From positions 33,389,224 through 33,453,223 of the forward strand of contig NC_066888.1 in the NCBI RefSeq assembly GCF_022985175.1: a stretch of 64,000 nucleotides of DNA. The letters are read 5' to 3'. This document shows positions 20,855 to 32,999 of this stretch, piece by piece. The translations under genes and the position numbers were made by a program. Every line of letters starts with the position of its first letter. The first letter of the stretch is position 1. Under the pieces are notes generated by a model that saw only the letters and a program-made list of their open reading frames with translations, was not told the DNA's origin and searched no databases. Origin of the DNA: Labeo rohita (lineage: Eukaryota; Chordata; Actinopteri; Cypriniformes; Cyprinidae).

Positions 20855-23482
20855 GTAGCGCTTTATGATAACTCTCATCACAAACAAACACTTTATGATG
20901 CGCTTATACATTCGCTAAATGATCTGTGATGCATATTAGTGCACTGTTAAAAATGACTGTCGTAGTTGGCTTTCACATCTTTTAAAGGAATAGTTTATCA
21001 AAAAATTAACGTGTCTGAAAAAATGAAAGCTCTAGATGAGTTTGTTTGTTCATCAGATTTGTATAAATGTGTCATTGCATCACCGGCTCACCAACGGATG
21101 TGAATGGGTGCCTTCAGAATGTCTAAACAGCTGATAAAAACATCACAATAATCCACAATTAATCCACACCACTCCAGTCCATCAGTTAACCAGGGTTCCT
21201 ACAAGGTGCTTAAAGTACTTGAATTTGACTTCACACAATTAAAACACACCTTTTTTGCCTATTTCAGTTAATGTCTTAAAACTATTGCGCTGATGGAAGT
21301 CTATGAAAATCAGATGAACCAAATCAACTGAGTGAGTCATTTAAGCTGGAACTTCTCTGATTGATTCAAACTCCTGACTTTATCATTCAGTTCAAGCGAT
21401 TCAGTAGTAAAAACCAGACCAAATTAAAAGCAGCATTCATTTTCAAATTTCAACATCGCTTGTAATGATTTTAAAAACATAAAAAATAAAAAAAAACATT
21501 GCGTTGCAACATTGTTCACTGTTTCAAATTGCTGCAATTGGATCGTCTGATCATCAAATCATTTGATTCAGATGGGGACTTCAGAGCACGAATCATTTGA
21601 TTTAGATCTGAACTTGTTTGTGAATCTTTTGCTTTAGATCAGAACCTAGGAGCGTGAATCATGGATCATTTGATTTAGATTGGAACTTCAGAGCGGGTTC
21701 TTGAATCATTCTGCGAATTAAATAATTTGTGATTCATGAACCGTGCTCCGAGTCCCGATCTGAAATGATGATTCGCTAATTATTATTTAGATCAGGACTT
21801 CAGAGCGCAAATCGCTAATCGTTTGATTCAGATCAGACTTCAAATCTTGTATTGTAAATCATTTGATTTAGTTCAGGTCTTCGGAGCAGGTTTGCGAATC
21901 TCAAGTTGTATATCGCGAATCATTTGATTCAGATCTGGACTTCAGAGAGTGTATCATGAATCATTTAATTTAGATCTGAACTTGTTTGCGAATCTTTTGC
22001 TTTAGATCAGAACCTAGGAGTTTGAATTGTGAATCATTTGATTTAGATCGGAATTCAGAGCGGGTTCTTGAATCATTCTGTGAATTGAATCATTTATGAT
22101 TCACAAACCACGCTTTGAGTCCTGATCTGAAATGATGATTCACTAATTATTATTTAGATCAGGACTTCGGAGTTCAAAACGCTAATCGTTTGATTTAGAT
22201 CAGACTTCAAATCGTGATCGTGAATCATTTAACTTAAAATCATGAATCATTTGATTTAGTTCAGGACTTCGGAACGGGTTCGCAAATCTCAAGTTGCATA
22301 TTGCGAATCATTTGATTCAGTTACGGACTTTAGAGCATGTATCACAAATCATTTGATTTACATTTTAACTTGTTTGCGAATCTTTTGCTTTAGATCGGAA
22401 CCTAGGAATGTGAATCGTGAATCATTTCATTAAGATAGTAACTTCAGAGCGGGTTCTTGAATCATTTTGCGAATTGAATCATTCACAATTCACAAACTGC
22501 ACTCCAAATCCTGATCTGAAATTATCATTATTGAAATGAATCATTATTTAGATTCGGACTTTGCAAATCATTTGATTTAGTTCAGGACTTCAGAGCAGGT
22601 TCGCGAATCTCAAGTTGCATATCGCGAATCATTTGATTTGATCTGAACTTGTTTGTGAATCTTTTGCTTTAGATCGGAACCTCAGAGCGGGTTCTTGAAT
22701 CATTCTGCAAATTGAATAATTTGCGATTCACGAACCGCGCTCCGAGTCCTGATCTGAAATGATGATTCGCTAATTATTATTCAGATTTCATTTCATTTAT
22801 TTAGAGTTCAAATCGCTAATCGTTTGATTCAGATCAGACTTCAAATCATGATCATGAGTCATTTTGACTTCAAATCGTGAATCATTTGATTTAGTTCAGG
22901 ACTTCAGAGCATGTATCACAAATCATCTGATTTACATTTGAACTTGTTTGCGAATCTTTTGCTTTAGATCGGAACCTAGGAGAGCGAATCGCAAATCATT
23001 TGATTCAGAACGGGCTTCAAATCTCGTATCACGAATCATTTAATTTAGTTCAGGACTTCGGAGAGTGTTTCTCGAATCATTTGATTTAGATCAGAACTTG
23101 TTTTCGAATCTTTTGCTTTAGACCGGAACCTAGGAGCATGAATGGTAAAAATTGGGAAAAGTAGTCTGGTCTGAATCAGGAGAGAAATCTGCACAAAGAG
23201 ACAAAACGGCTCTAAACAAATATGTGACTGGATTTTGAGATGTGAACTGATGGACTGGAGTGGTGTGGATTACTTGTGGATTATTGTGATGTTTTTATCA
23301 GCTGTTTGGACTCTCATTCTGACGGCACCCATTCACATCCATTGGTGAGCCAGTGAATGACACATTTCTACAAACTTGATGAACAAACAAACTCATCCTA
23401 ATCTTGTATGATCTGAGGGTGAGCAGATTAACTCTAGTGTAAAAATGTTGTTGATGAAAGTTATTTCTATAAAGCGCTGCCA
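20855..23482. mobile_element. Large nested fold-back structure with tandem-array loop
   Basis: The outer arms GGTAGCGCTTTATGATAACT (about 20850) and ATTTCTATAAAGCGCTGCC (about 23463-23481) are inverted. Inside them, TGAATGGGTGCCTTCAGAAT through ATCCACACCACTCCAGTCCA (21100-21181) is inverted against ACTGGAGTGGTGTGGATTAC through CGGCACCCATTCACATCC (23252-23340). The loop is filled by the array at 21540-23150. Confidence 0.8.
21540..23150. repeat. GAATCATTTGATTTAGATC higher-order tandem array
   Basis: Subunits of about 45-60 bp alternate GAATCATTTGATTTAGATC, GGAACTTCAGAGCGGGTTC and TTGCTTTAGATCGGAACCTA. The marker GGGTTCTTGAATCATT recurs at about 21687, 22062, 22448 and 22689, giving a higher-order period of about 380 bp with one short unit. 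It is the reverse complement family of the array at 25360-26690. Confidence 0.85.
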
Positions 23483-24876
23483 GAAAAATGACACGGACTG
23501 GTATGTTGATGACTAATCGTTACACGTATGCCTGCACACCTCGCACTGTGCATCTCTGAGCATTATAAGCTAAGCGCTTGACAAAGCTTTGTATTGCAGG
23601 GTTTAGAGACAGAATAGCTCTACTTTACCTCACAAGCTATAGAAGAGACCTCAGTTTATGACCGTATTTTTTTAACAGGCCGACAAAGCGACCATAAGCC
23701 GTTCGGATTATTTTCCGCTCGTTGTAAATCGTCGCGTTCCCTTCACGTTACGAGACGCGACACGTGCTTGATTGTTCGTTTTCTAGGACGCTCAAATCTC
23801 TGTACATTAATGCAGTAGATTACCTAAAAATGAACGACGCATCTGAACCTTTATGTGGTTCGGTTTTGTTTGAAATGCAGCTCTTTCCATGCAAAGACAG
23901 AAATGTGTTCTTAAAACATAGAAAGAAATCCATATGCACTATATTGTAAGTTGTATGATGCTTTAAGTCACTATGCACTGAATCTTCGTCACAAATCATG
24001 TTCATATTAAAAATGCTGCATTGGTGCGTCGCACCACGTTTAACGTCATTAACACTAAAAATGCCGCCGATTCTAACCGTCGGCGCATGGAGAGGAGCTG
24101 CGTGAAGACGTGACGGTGATGTTTTCATCTTTAGGTGATCTGCTGCTTTACTCTGGACATGCTGCTTCCCTCCAACTAGTTCTCTGAGACTGAGAAACGG
24201 GTCATCGAACGTCTCCGTGTTACTGACATCGCAACCTGCGCTTCGCACGGAGAACCCGTGGCGTTTTGTAGCAGAAAATCCAACTCTGTGTTAGAGCCGG
24301 ACAGTTTCTACGTCTTCCAAACGAGCTCCAGTAAATGCTGTTCCACTCCCATTCTCGACCTGGCGACGGGTCAGCTCAGGTTTACACTAGTCGAAGTTTA
24401 CAAGCGTCGTTAGCAGGGTTAGGACCGTCGAACGTGTGCCTGCATCGCCGTCCACAGGGTTTTTCTCTCTCAGAGGTCAGCGGGAATGGCATTTCCAGCA
24501 CAAACCTGTATTCGTTCAGTTTTTGGTGTGTTTCCGTAAACGGCAGACGGGATCGGTCGTGTTCATCCTGAGGGACCGTAGTGCTTTGTAGGACTTTTGT
24601 ATGACGTAGTCCCACACTGGATGGCGTGAAAAACTCTTGATCGTTCAACTGTTTCGATTGTTGTCGGTTTTGTTCCTTTCGAATGAGATGTGAAGATGCT
24701 GCACCTTGTGTTTGACCCACTGAATAAAGCCTCGATCTCAGACAAGAGTCCTGACCTTTGACCTTACCACTGCCACAATGCACTTAAACCTGTACGACCG
24801 GACGCTTTCTCACAGCGCACCGGTCCAAACTGATGCTTAAACCCAAGGTGCACTGACAATCACAAATCATGACATG

Positions 24877-24882
24877 AATAAA
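24877..24882 (+). promoter_or_regulatory. Candidate distal polyadenylation signal for peli2
   Basis: AATAAA in ACATGAATAAAAGTGATC, with a T/G-rich tail downstream. A second AATAAA lies at 24723-24728. Nearer signals exist inside repeats and could be used instead. Confidence 0.3.
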
Positions 24883-25234
24883 AGTGATCTTTGCATACAT
24901 ACAGACTGTTTCGGCTTCGTTCTTTACATTTATATATGCATTTATATGTCATATGTCATTTTGCTTATCCAGTAAATGTTTCTTGATTTAAGAATGTTTA
25001 GACGTTTGCACCGGAAAGCCATACTGAGAAAGAACAGCTCTTTTTGTGGTTTATTTTCATATAATAGAGATTGGAAGCACACATATTCAATCCATACATT
25101 TTTGATAGTTTCTATTGCACAATGAATGAGAAAGTCATGGAGATCTGTTGGAAGTGTTTTTTCTTTAAAGCATTGATTATACCTTTAGAGACCATGTTGA
25201 TATTATATTCCCTTCAGTTTATTCCTTAAACTTT

Positions 25235-27645
25235 TTCTTATTATTGCTAGAGTCAATTGAGTACTGTGTGGATATTGTTAGGGACATGTTATAGCAGCTC
25301 TACCTTTTTCTCTTCTGAGGAAGTTTTGGTCAGATTTTTTTTAATGTTCATCCCGATCTAAAATAAATGATTTGCGACCGGTTCCGAAGCTCTGATCAAA
25401 TGATTTGCGAATCGCCCCCCGAAGTTCAAATCAAAAGATCAAATGATTCGCGAACCCGCTCCGAATCTCCGAACAAATGATTTGCGAATCAGCCTTAGAA
25501 GTCAAAATCAAAAGATCAAATGACTCGCGAACCCGCTCCAAAGCACTGATCAAATGATTCGCGAATCGCCCTCAGAAGTTCAAATCAAAAGATCAAATGA
25601 TTCGCGAACCCGTTTTTAAAGCACCGATCAAATGATTCGTGAACCCGCTCCGAAGCTCCAATCAAATGATTCGTGAACCCGCTCCGAAGCTCCAATCAAA
25701 TGATTCGCGAATCCGCTCCAAAGCTCCGAACAAAAGATTCGCGAATCCGTTTTTAAAGCACCGATCAAATGATTCGTGAACCCGCTCCAAAGCACCGATC
25801 AAATGATTCGCGAATCCGTTTTTAAAGCACGTTTTCGTGAACCCGCTCCAAAGCACCGATCAAATGATTCGTGAACCCGCTCCAAAGCACCGATCAAATG
25901 ATTTGCGTCAGAACCAAAAGATCAAATGCTCCAAAGCTCCGAACAAAAGATTTGCGAATCAGCCTTCAAATGATTCGCGAGTTAAAATCAAAATTCGATC
26001 AAATGATTCGCTTTTTAAAGCACCGATCAAATGATTCGCAAATCCGTTTTTAAGCACCGATCAAATGATTCCAAATGATTCGTGAACCCGCTCCAAAGCT
26101 CCGAACAAAAGATTTGCGAATCAGCCTTAGATCAAATGATTCGCGAGTCCGCTCCAAAGCACTGATCAAATGATTCGCGAATCCGTTTTTAAAGCACCGA
26201 TCAAATGATTCGTGAACCCGCTCCAAAGCACCGATCAAATGATTCGCGAATCCGTTTTTAAAGCACCGATCAAATGATTCGCAAATCCGTTTTTAAAGCA
26301 CCGATCAAATGATTCGTGAACCCGCTCCAAAGCACCGATCAAATGATTCGTGAACCCGCTCCAAAGCTCCGAACAAAAGATTTGCGAATCAGCCTTAGAA
26401 GTTAAAATCAAAAGATCAAATGACTCGCGAACCCGCTCCGAAGCTTCGATCAAATGATTCGCGAGTCCGCTCCAAAGCACTGATCAAATGATTCGCGAAT
26501 CCGTTTTTAAAGCACCGATCAAATGATTCGTGAACCCGCTCCAAAGCACCGATCAAATGATTCGCGAATCCGTTTTTAAAGCACCGATCAAATGATTCGC
26601 GAATCCGTTTTTAAAGCTCCGATCAAATGATTCGCGAATTGCCTTCCGAATTTCCGATCAAATGATTCACAAATCGCGCTCGGAACCGATTAGAGCGCTT
26701 CGAAACTAGTGAATCATTTTGTAATTCAAGGGTTTAACTGATTCGGAGTTTCAATAAGCTCCGTTTCACTCATCACTACATGTGATTTTAAAATCATTAC
26801 AAGCAGTGTCGAAATTCGAAAATGAATGGTTCTATTGATCCGGTTTTTGCTAGTGACTCGCTTGAACTGAATGAAGGAAATCACGAAGTTGAATCAATCG
26901 GAGCGGTTCCAGCGTAAATGACTCACTCAATTAATTCGGTTTGTCTCGTCCTCTTCTGTACTACTGCTGACTTACCTCGCTAGTTTTATGGCATTAAACT
27001 GAACTAAACGAAAAAAGAGTGATGTTTACAAAAAATATCCATATTTCCATATTTCCAAAGAAAACATCCAACACAAATCTGCTCCATATTGAGGTGTGGT
27101 AACCGGTTTACTGTTTACTAGTGAAACACTCCATTAATATGACGAGCTGCAGCTCAAAATACACGTTAGATGGAAACATTGTTCATTATGATGGAGTTTG
27201 TAGCTTAATTCACTAGATTTGAAATAGTTTGAGCTGCAGTTCAATAGGAATCAGTTGAAATCATCCAGTCATCTCACACCCCTGAAATCATTAATCAGTT
27301 TATATAGTGATAAATATTTGAGAAATGATTGTTGTATGTGATTATATTAGTCTGTATAGAGTGACAGTCAATGTAAAAAGAGCAAATGGGAGAAGCAGAT
27401 GAACACAAAACAGTTAAAGGGTAAACCTCATCATTCAGGTGAACTCTGCTTGTATGTTTGAAACATTTTGGCTCCTTGTATGTTCTCTTCTCAGGACCTA
27501 CTTCAGATGCAGACGAAATGACAACAACAGTGGTGACATACACACATATTTAATTGTCTGATCAAAATTATTGCTAGGGACAGTTTAGTAATCTCTAGAT
27601 ATTGGTAGGGACATGTCATAACGTCTCTACTAAATTCTACACCCT
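25235..27645. mobile_element. Composite repeat with direct ends around a tandem array
   Basis: ATTATTGCTAGAG then GGATATTGTTAGGGACATGT at about 25242-25290 is repeated in the same direction as ATTATTGCTAGGGACAG then ATATTGGTAGGGACATGTC at about 27568-27620. Between them lie the array and a unique-looking flank (GTGACTCGCTTGAACTGAAT region, 26700-27000) that recurs at 57500-57660. No coding frame is convincing. Confidence 0.6.
25360..26690. repeat. ATCAAATGATTCGCGAA tandem array
   Basis: More than 30 units of about 34-37 bp, typically AAAGCACCGATCAAATGATT followed by CGCGAATCCGTTTTT or CGTGAACCCGCTCC. The units alternate two forms, and one stretch at about 25900-26000 is scrambled. The long minus-strand open frames here come only from the repeat period. 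Confidence 0.93.
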
Positions 27646-29470
27646 TGTTTGACGCTAATATAAATGATACTGAATGTGTGAATGTGCATTCAGAGATTTG
27701 ACGGGTTGAGTTTGCATGAGTTCACCAGTAGAGGCCGCTGTCGCTTTATTAATCAACTGGACCAGCGTTGATGTGACCATAAACATCAGATAACCGAGAA
27801 AATGCACATATGCTGTGAAATGATTAAAATATTAAATAAACCTCAAGGGGACTTTTTTGATCAAAACGTTTCAGCGGACAAAAAGGAATCCCTAAGTAAG
27901 CGAACTTCTGAGTCGGTTCGCGATTGAATCATTCGGAGAGTCACTCACGGAGAGTCGTTTGAGGAGTTTTTATCAGTACCTTGATGCTTTAGAATGCTGA
28001 GAACAACTTAATCGCTGGACAAAGTGGAAGATTTGCCTGCAAACACCTACAATAAACGTGCAAAAGCATCCAGTCGTTTGTCAGTGATGAAGAAAGACTT
28101 TATTGAGTTGAAACACGTGAACGAGTCACTGCAGGTAAAGAGAATCAAAACATTAACAGCACACTACAACCTAAATCTAACTCTGTTGCCATCATTGTAC
28201 CATGATATTACCACAGTTGATGAAAGGTCATTTGAATGAGTGTTTTGGAGATTCTTTGTAGTTCATAGTCACAAAAATGCTTCGTAACTGAAAAATTGTA
28301 AACATGGGAAGTCATCAGAACCCAGTGTTTAACATTCGTTTTTGCACTGGGTGTTTGTGATGTTTTACATACTGTAATCTGCTGTGCTGTTACTTTAAGG
28401 ATGACCCGCTGCTGACCTGAGCCAGTGTGAGAGTGTTTGAGGTCAGAGGTCAGGACTGGCATTTGCCCTTTTAGGTCAGTGCTTCAAAAATGTATGAAAT
28501 GTACAAATTGTTTTGTGAAAAAGTCACGTTCATTGATTGTATACATCTAATTGTTAAGCGTTACAAACTTACACATTTGGCTTCCGGTGTTTAATGTGAA
28601 TTTAAGGTGCTACATTGTATCTGCATCATTTTTAGATTGTTGCAAAAGAAAAGGTTTAAGAACTGAAATCGACTGATACTGATACATCTTTAATAATTGT
28701 TGAGTTACAATCACACAAACTGTAGAAAAAGTATTTTTGGCGCTCAGGTGCGATCTATGCAGTTAAAATGTATTTCTAGTTTCTGCATTATTTGTTCTTC
28801 AGACATTCCTTTTTAAAAGAAGTAGTATCATCTGTATGCAAAGTGACTCATTTGGGTTTTGACCACTGAAAATGTGTACAATTTAACAATTTACATCCTC
28901 ACATCTCTGGAACTGAACCATGTAGGGACTTACAAATGAAGACTGCAAAAGAAAAGTTTGTTAAGAACCCGAATCTGAAAGGATATTGAGAGATCTTTAC
29001 AATTTGCTGAGTTACACACATGCAAACTTTAGGGGAAAAACATGAAAAATGATTTTTCCCCATTTTTGAACTGTCACCATTGGAATATAGGTCAGCAGAT
29101 TTTACTAATAGAGCTACTAATTTTTATTTTAAAATAATATATAATGATGCTGCTGTCTTTCTCACGTCATTTTTACCCTCCTGTAATTTGACTGTAAATC
29201 TCAGGTGAAGATTTTGACATTTTGAGCAGTTTCTCAACAAATATACATCCATGACGATTAATAATTTGGCTTTCATTATTATTTATGTTTGTCTTTCTTT
29301 AGAAAATCACACATTTCAACCATGGGAAGTTTCTGAAATTGAGTTGATTTGACACAGAGTAGTTAATGTTAACAAATGAAAGCTTGCTTTAAAGTTTTGC
29401 CCAAAAAGCAAAAAAAAAATCTCCTTAAGCATTTAATTTCAGAAGTTTTAGTTAATAATAATAAACCTGC
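27646..29470. other. Intergenic DNA between peli2 and otx2, no gene supported
   Basis: Moderately AT-rich. A 72-codon frame at 28024-28239 has no ATG near its start. A diverged direct duplication lies at 28630-28740 against 28935-29030 (shared GCAAAAGAAAAG and TTGAGTTACA-like blocks, about 300 bp apart). Nothing else is recognised. Confidence 0.4.
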
Positions 29471-29479
29471 TGCAAAGTA

Positions 29480-30130
29480 ACATCATTCATTGGTCTGTTG
29501 TGGCTCGTCCAGTTGTATTTTAGAGTCTTTCTGTGTTTTTATTCAGCTATAGATCCCATAATCTGTTGATTAGACCCATAAATATGTCAGTTTGCACTTT
29601 TTGCACATTTGACACTTTGATTCCATGTTTTATTGTCTTTTAGTGCAGTTCTGTCCACAGTTTCACTATTTTAAACTCTTTAAGTGAAAAAACAGAACAG
29701 TAAAGACTGCGTGTGTTGAAGAGGACAAACTCTATAGAGCGAGTGAGTGGCTATAGAATGCAAACCTTTCCCTGCTTTGCATGTCATTTACATGTCTGGC
29801 CGTATGGTCTAATTGGATTAGGAGCAGAACTGTGTTTTAGCATGAGGAATGAAGACTAGAAGTGCTGTCAGCGGCTCCGTCCCGGGATGATTATATAAGT
29901 CGGGATGAGTCTATAAGTATATCCAGATTCACAGCTGAAAACGAGAGATTGAGAGCAGAAGAGACGGACTGAAATAAAACACAAGAACCTTGCCAACAAG
30001 TGGCACTAAAAACTGACAGAACAGAGATGCAACCGTCTCAGATTTCTATATAACTCTTCTGATTTTAGTTCTAGTGTTTGGCATTGAGTTCTCAATGCTG
30101 TTTCATTTAATTATCAGCTTCGTTAGACCG
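29480..30130. promoter_or_regulatory. Candidate noncoding regulatory region
   Basis: Low-repeat sequence with ACATGTCTGGCCGTATGGTC followed by TAATTGGATTA. GGATTA at 29815-29820 is a K50 homeodomain (Otx) site in reverse. The surroundings include TAGCATGAGGAATG. Position between peli2 and otx2 would suit an otx2 enhancer. Evidence is composition and one site. Confidence 0.25.
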
Positions 30131-30337
30131 AAATGAGTCACCAATCTTCATCCGGTGAGAGTTTAGAGCTGCAAAATGAATATGGAGCAGCTCACATCAT
30201 GTGAGGAGAACGTTCATATTGGGATCTGTGATTTTTGATTACACATGATAATGTCTCAGCACAGACACATGTTTTATTTTTGCTTGCAATTCTGTATTTT
30301 TTAGAAAGCAAACATTTTAGAAAGTCCTTTGTAGGCA

Positions 30338-31132
30338 TACAGTGGCATGCGAAAGTTTGAGGACCCCTTGCAGAATCTGTGAAAGTGTGAATAATTTTAA
30401 CAAAATAAGAGAGATCATAAAAAATGCATGTTTTTTTATTTATTTAGTACTGTCCTGGGTAAGATATTTGACAAAAAAAAGATGTTTACATGTAGTCCAC
30501 AAGACAGAAAATGTCTTTTTTCTTATTTTGTTGAAATATCTTTTGTTTTCATTTAGTACTGCCTTTCAGAAGCAACAGAAGATATTTGCATGTTTCCCGG
30601 AAGACAAATTAAGTTACATTTACCCTGATCTTCAAATGCCAAAAGTTTTCACCCCCCAGCCTTTAAAAATTTCATCAGTGAGTGTTTGAATCTTCTGTAA
30701 TAGTTGATGTGAGTCCCTCAGTTGTGCTCAGTGTGAAAAGATGGATCTCAAAATCATACAGTCATTGTTGGAAAGGGTTCAAATACACAAAAATGCTGAA
30801 AAACCAAAGAATTTGTGGGAGCTGAAGGATTTTTCTGAAGAACAGCAGCAGTTTAACTGTTCAGGACAAACAAGGGACTCATGAACAACTATCACTAAAC
30901 AAACAAACAGTCGTAGATCATCCGGTAACCACACACAGTATTAAGAACAAAGGGTTCCTTAACTTTTGAAGGGGTTATTTTAATAATTTAAGATATTTTT
31001 TGTCATGTGGACTACATGTAAACATCGATTATGTAAAAATATCTTACCCAGGACAGTACTAAATAAACAATAACATGCTTTTTTTCTCTTATTTTGATTT
31101 TCACAAAATTATTCACATCAGCATGGCACTGA
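30338..31132. mobile_element. Fold-back element family C
   Basis: The left end ACAGTGGCATGCGAAAGTTT and the right TATTCACATCAGCATGGCAC are imperfect inverted ends. Internally TAGTACTGTCCTGGGTAAGA (30447) is inverted against TCTTACCCAGGACAGTACTA (31042), and ATGTTTACATGTAGTCCACA is inverted against TGTGGACTACATGTAAACAT. About 0.8 kb, no transposase. Confidence 0.85.
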
Positions 31133-31160
31133 AGGCTAATGATGCAATCAAAAACGAACT

Positions 31161-31410
31161 GGTAACACTTTACAGTAAGGTTTAATTTGTTAACATTAGT
31201 TAACCTGAAATAACAATTAATAAAAGCTTCTACAGCATTCATTAATAATACATTATTAAATCAAAAGTCATATCTTTTAACATTAGTAAATGCACTGTGA
31301 ACTAACATGAACATTAACGAAGGTCAATAAATGCTGCAAAATATATTTCTCATTGTTAGTTCATGTTAGTTAATGTTCATGTTAATAACTTTTTTTGTAA
31401 AGCATTACCA
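31161..31410. mobile_element. Short MITE with GGTAACACTTTACA ends
   Basis: Left GGTAACACTTTACAGTAAGG and right TGTAAAGCATTACC are inverted. The interior is GTTAACATTAGTTAAC and AACATGAACATTAACG blocks. A related copy is at 40706-40931. Confidence 0.75.
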
Positions 31411-31815
31411 TCAAACTTTTTCTAATAACTAATAATAATTAAATAATTAATTGATTGATTTATGTTTTCAACAGTCTTGCATTGCACACTATATCTAAAA
31501 TGAATGTGTATAATGTCAGTAGTTTATGAAACAGAGTTATTTATTTTAGTATTTTTAGAGTTTTTTATTGACATTTTGAATTTATGCGAATTTTGTATTT
31601 TTCTTGTTTTCTTTTTTAAAGTTAGTTAAAATATCAGCAATTTTTTTGTGTATTTTTTGTCAGTTTTTTGTTTTTTATTAAATGCGTCTGATTTTTATTC
31701 ATTTTAATTTCAAGTTATAGTTATTTCAGTTCAAGTTAAACTAAATAGAAATGAGAAATGTTTTAAATATTTTATTTCAGTAACATTTATTTTATTTTAA
31801 GTTTTGTAATGTTTT
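31411..31815. other. AT-rich intergenic DNA
   Basis: Low-complexity A and T with no structure that I can name and no gene. Confidence 0.4.
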
Positions 31816-31819
31816 TAGT

Positions 31820-32050
31820 CAATCGCCCTGCGGCAGACACGCAGAACGGGCTCGGGTCTTGACGTCCTGTTAAAGACTCGTTATTTGATGCTTTCTCTAA
31901 TTAATCAGCTGCTGATAACGAGGTCATAATGAATGGCTGCCATCTGTCCTGTTCACCCTTGACCTGCTTTACTTCAGTCGCTTTACTGTCATTCAGATCA
32001 TTCTTCAGATTCTTCTGTCCCACAACAAGTGTTTTGTTTCTGAAAGTGGG
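31820..32050. promoter_or_regulatory. Candidate conserved noncoding element
   Basis: A short balanced-composition island in very AT-rich DNA. It holds TCTAATTAATCAGCTGCTGA (TAATTAATC homeodomain core next to CAGCTG E-box), GAGGTCATAATGAATGGCTG and CACCCTTGACCTGC. Such clustered TAAT and E-box motifs are typical of developmental enhancers. Conservation was not tested. Confidence 0.35.
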
Positions 32051-32239
32051 ACACAGTTAAAGGTTACACACACACAAATATATTTTTATGCTTTTTAATT
32101 GAAATAACTATTTATTTTTAATTCTTTTTATCATATGTGTACATTAGAGTCGTTGTAATAATCCAATGTAGACATTCTACTTACTATAAGTAACTTCGCA
32201 ACTATGTCAACTAACTCTATTTACGTTAGGGTTAGTAAA

Positions 32240-32821
32240 ATAAGTATAAAACTTGAACATTTTATGTTTTGCTGATATAATATAATAAATATTATAAATA
32301 ATAAACAATTATATATATTGTTTATACATTTTAAACAATTATATATATTGTTTATACATTTTATTTTTATTTAATTTTATTTATTTATTTTTTTTTAACT
32401 TGATAAAAATGGAACATTTTATGTTTTGTTGATATAATATTAAAAATATTATAAATAAATAATTGTGTATATATATTTTTAACTATATATATATATATAG
32501 CATTTTAATTTTAAGAAAAACTCTATATATATATATATATATAAATTTTAGTTTTTTAGAAAACACATATATAACAGTTATATATGTATGTAATTATTTA
32601 TTATTTATATTTATATATATGTTATTTTTATATAACAACTTTTTATGTTTTGTTGATATGGTATAATAATTATTATAAATAATAAATAGTTATATATATA
32701 TATAATTTTATTTTTATTTATTTTATTTATTTTACTTGTTAAAACTTGAACATTTTATGTTTTGTTGATATAAATATAATATAATAAATATTATAAATAA
32801 TAAATAGTAATATATATTTTA

Positions 32822-32857
<36 letters not shown>

Positions 32858-32950
32858 TTTTTTTTTTAGAAAAACTATATAAACATATATATATATATAG
32901 TTTATATAGTTTTTCTAAAAAAAAATATATATGTATATATATATATAATG
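32240..32950. repeat. AT-rich tandem units with TA microsatellites
   Basis: ACATTTTATGTTTTGCTGAT or TGTTGAT followed by ATAATATAATAAATATTATA recurs at about 32258, 32413, 32641 and 32750, each followed by TA runs. There is no coding potential, and open frames here are artefacts of TA repeats. Confidence 0.8.
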
Positions 32951-32999
32951 TATTCTGTCTGGAGCACAAATTTCTTCAGATGCTCCTGTAATCGTTGTA

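Larger units (their letters stand above)
17247..24900 (+). other. peli2: Probable peli2 3' UTR and downstream region
   Basis: There is no coding gene in this 7.6 kb. Unique-looking, moderately balanced stretches at about 19840-20860 and 23490-24900 alternate with mobile elements. Several AATAAA signals occur. The most convincing are at 24723-24728 and 24877-24882, which end the last unique stretch before AT-rich repeat DNA. Long Pellino 3' UTRs are known in vertebrates, so this could all be transcribed, but transcript extent is an inference. Confidence 0.35.

Noticed and set aside
25662..26480. Long minus-strand open frames with repeated GALERVHESFD-like peptides
   Set aside because: They arise because the tandem unit length keeps a frame open locally. 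Frames break at every irregular unit and no splice or start context supports them.
25360..26690. Regularly spaced short repeats that look like a CRISPR array
   Set aside because: The units are contiguous with no unique spacers, vary in length and lie in a vertebrate genome. This is a minisatellite-type array.
28024..28239. 72-codon frame containing KKDFIELKHVNESLQ followed by a GTAAAG donor-like site
   Set aside because: The frame has no ATG before codon 22, there is a stop just upstream and the acceptor is poor. No protein family is recognised. It could be a decayed exon but is not supported.
30342..30689. 115-codon frame at the left of the family C fold-back element
   Set aside because: It lies entirely in the repeat, begins without ATG and has no known domain.
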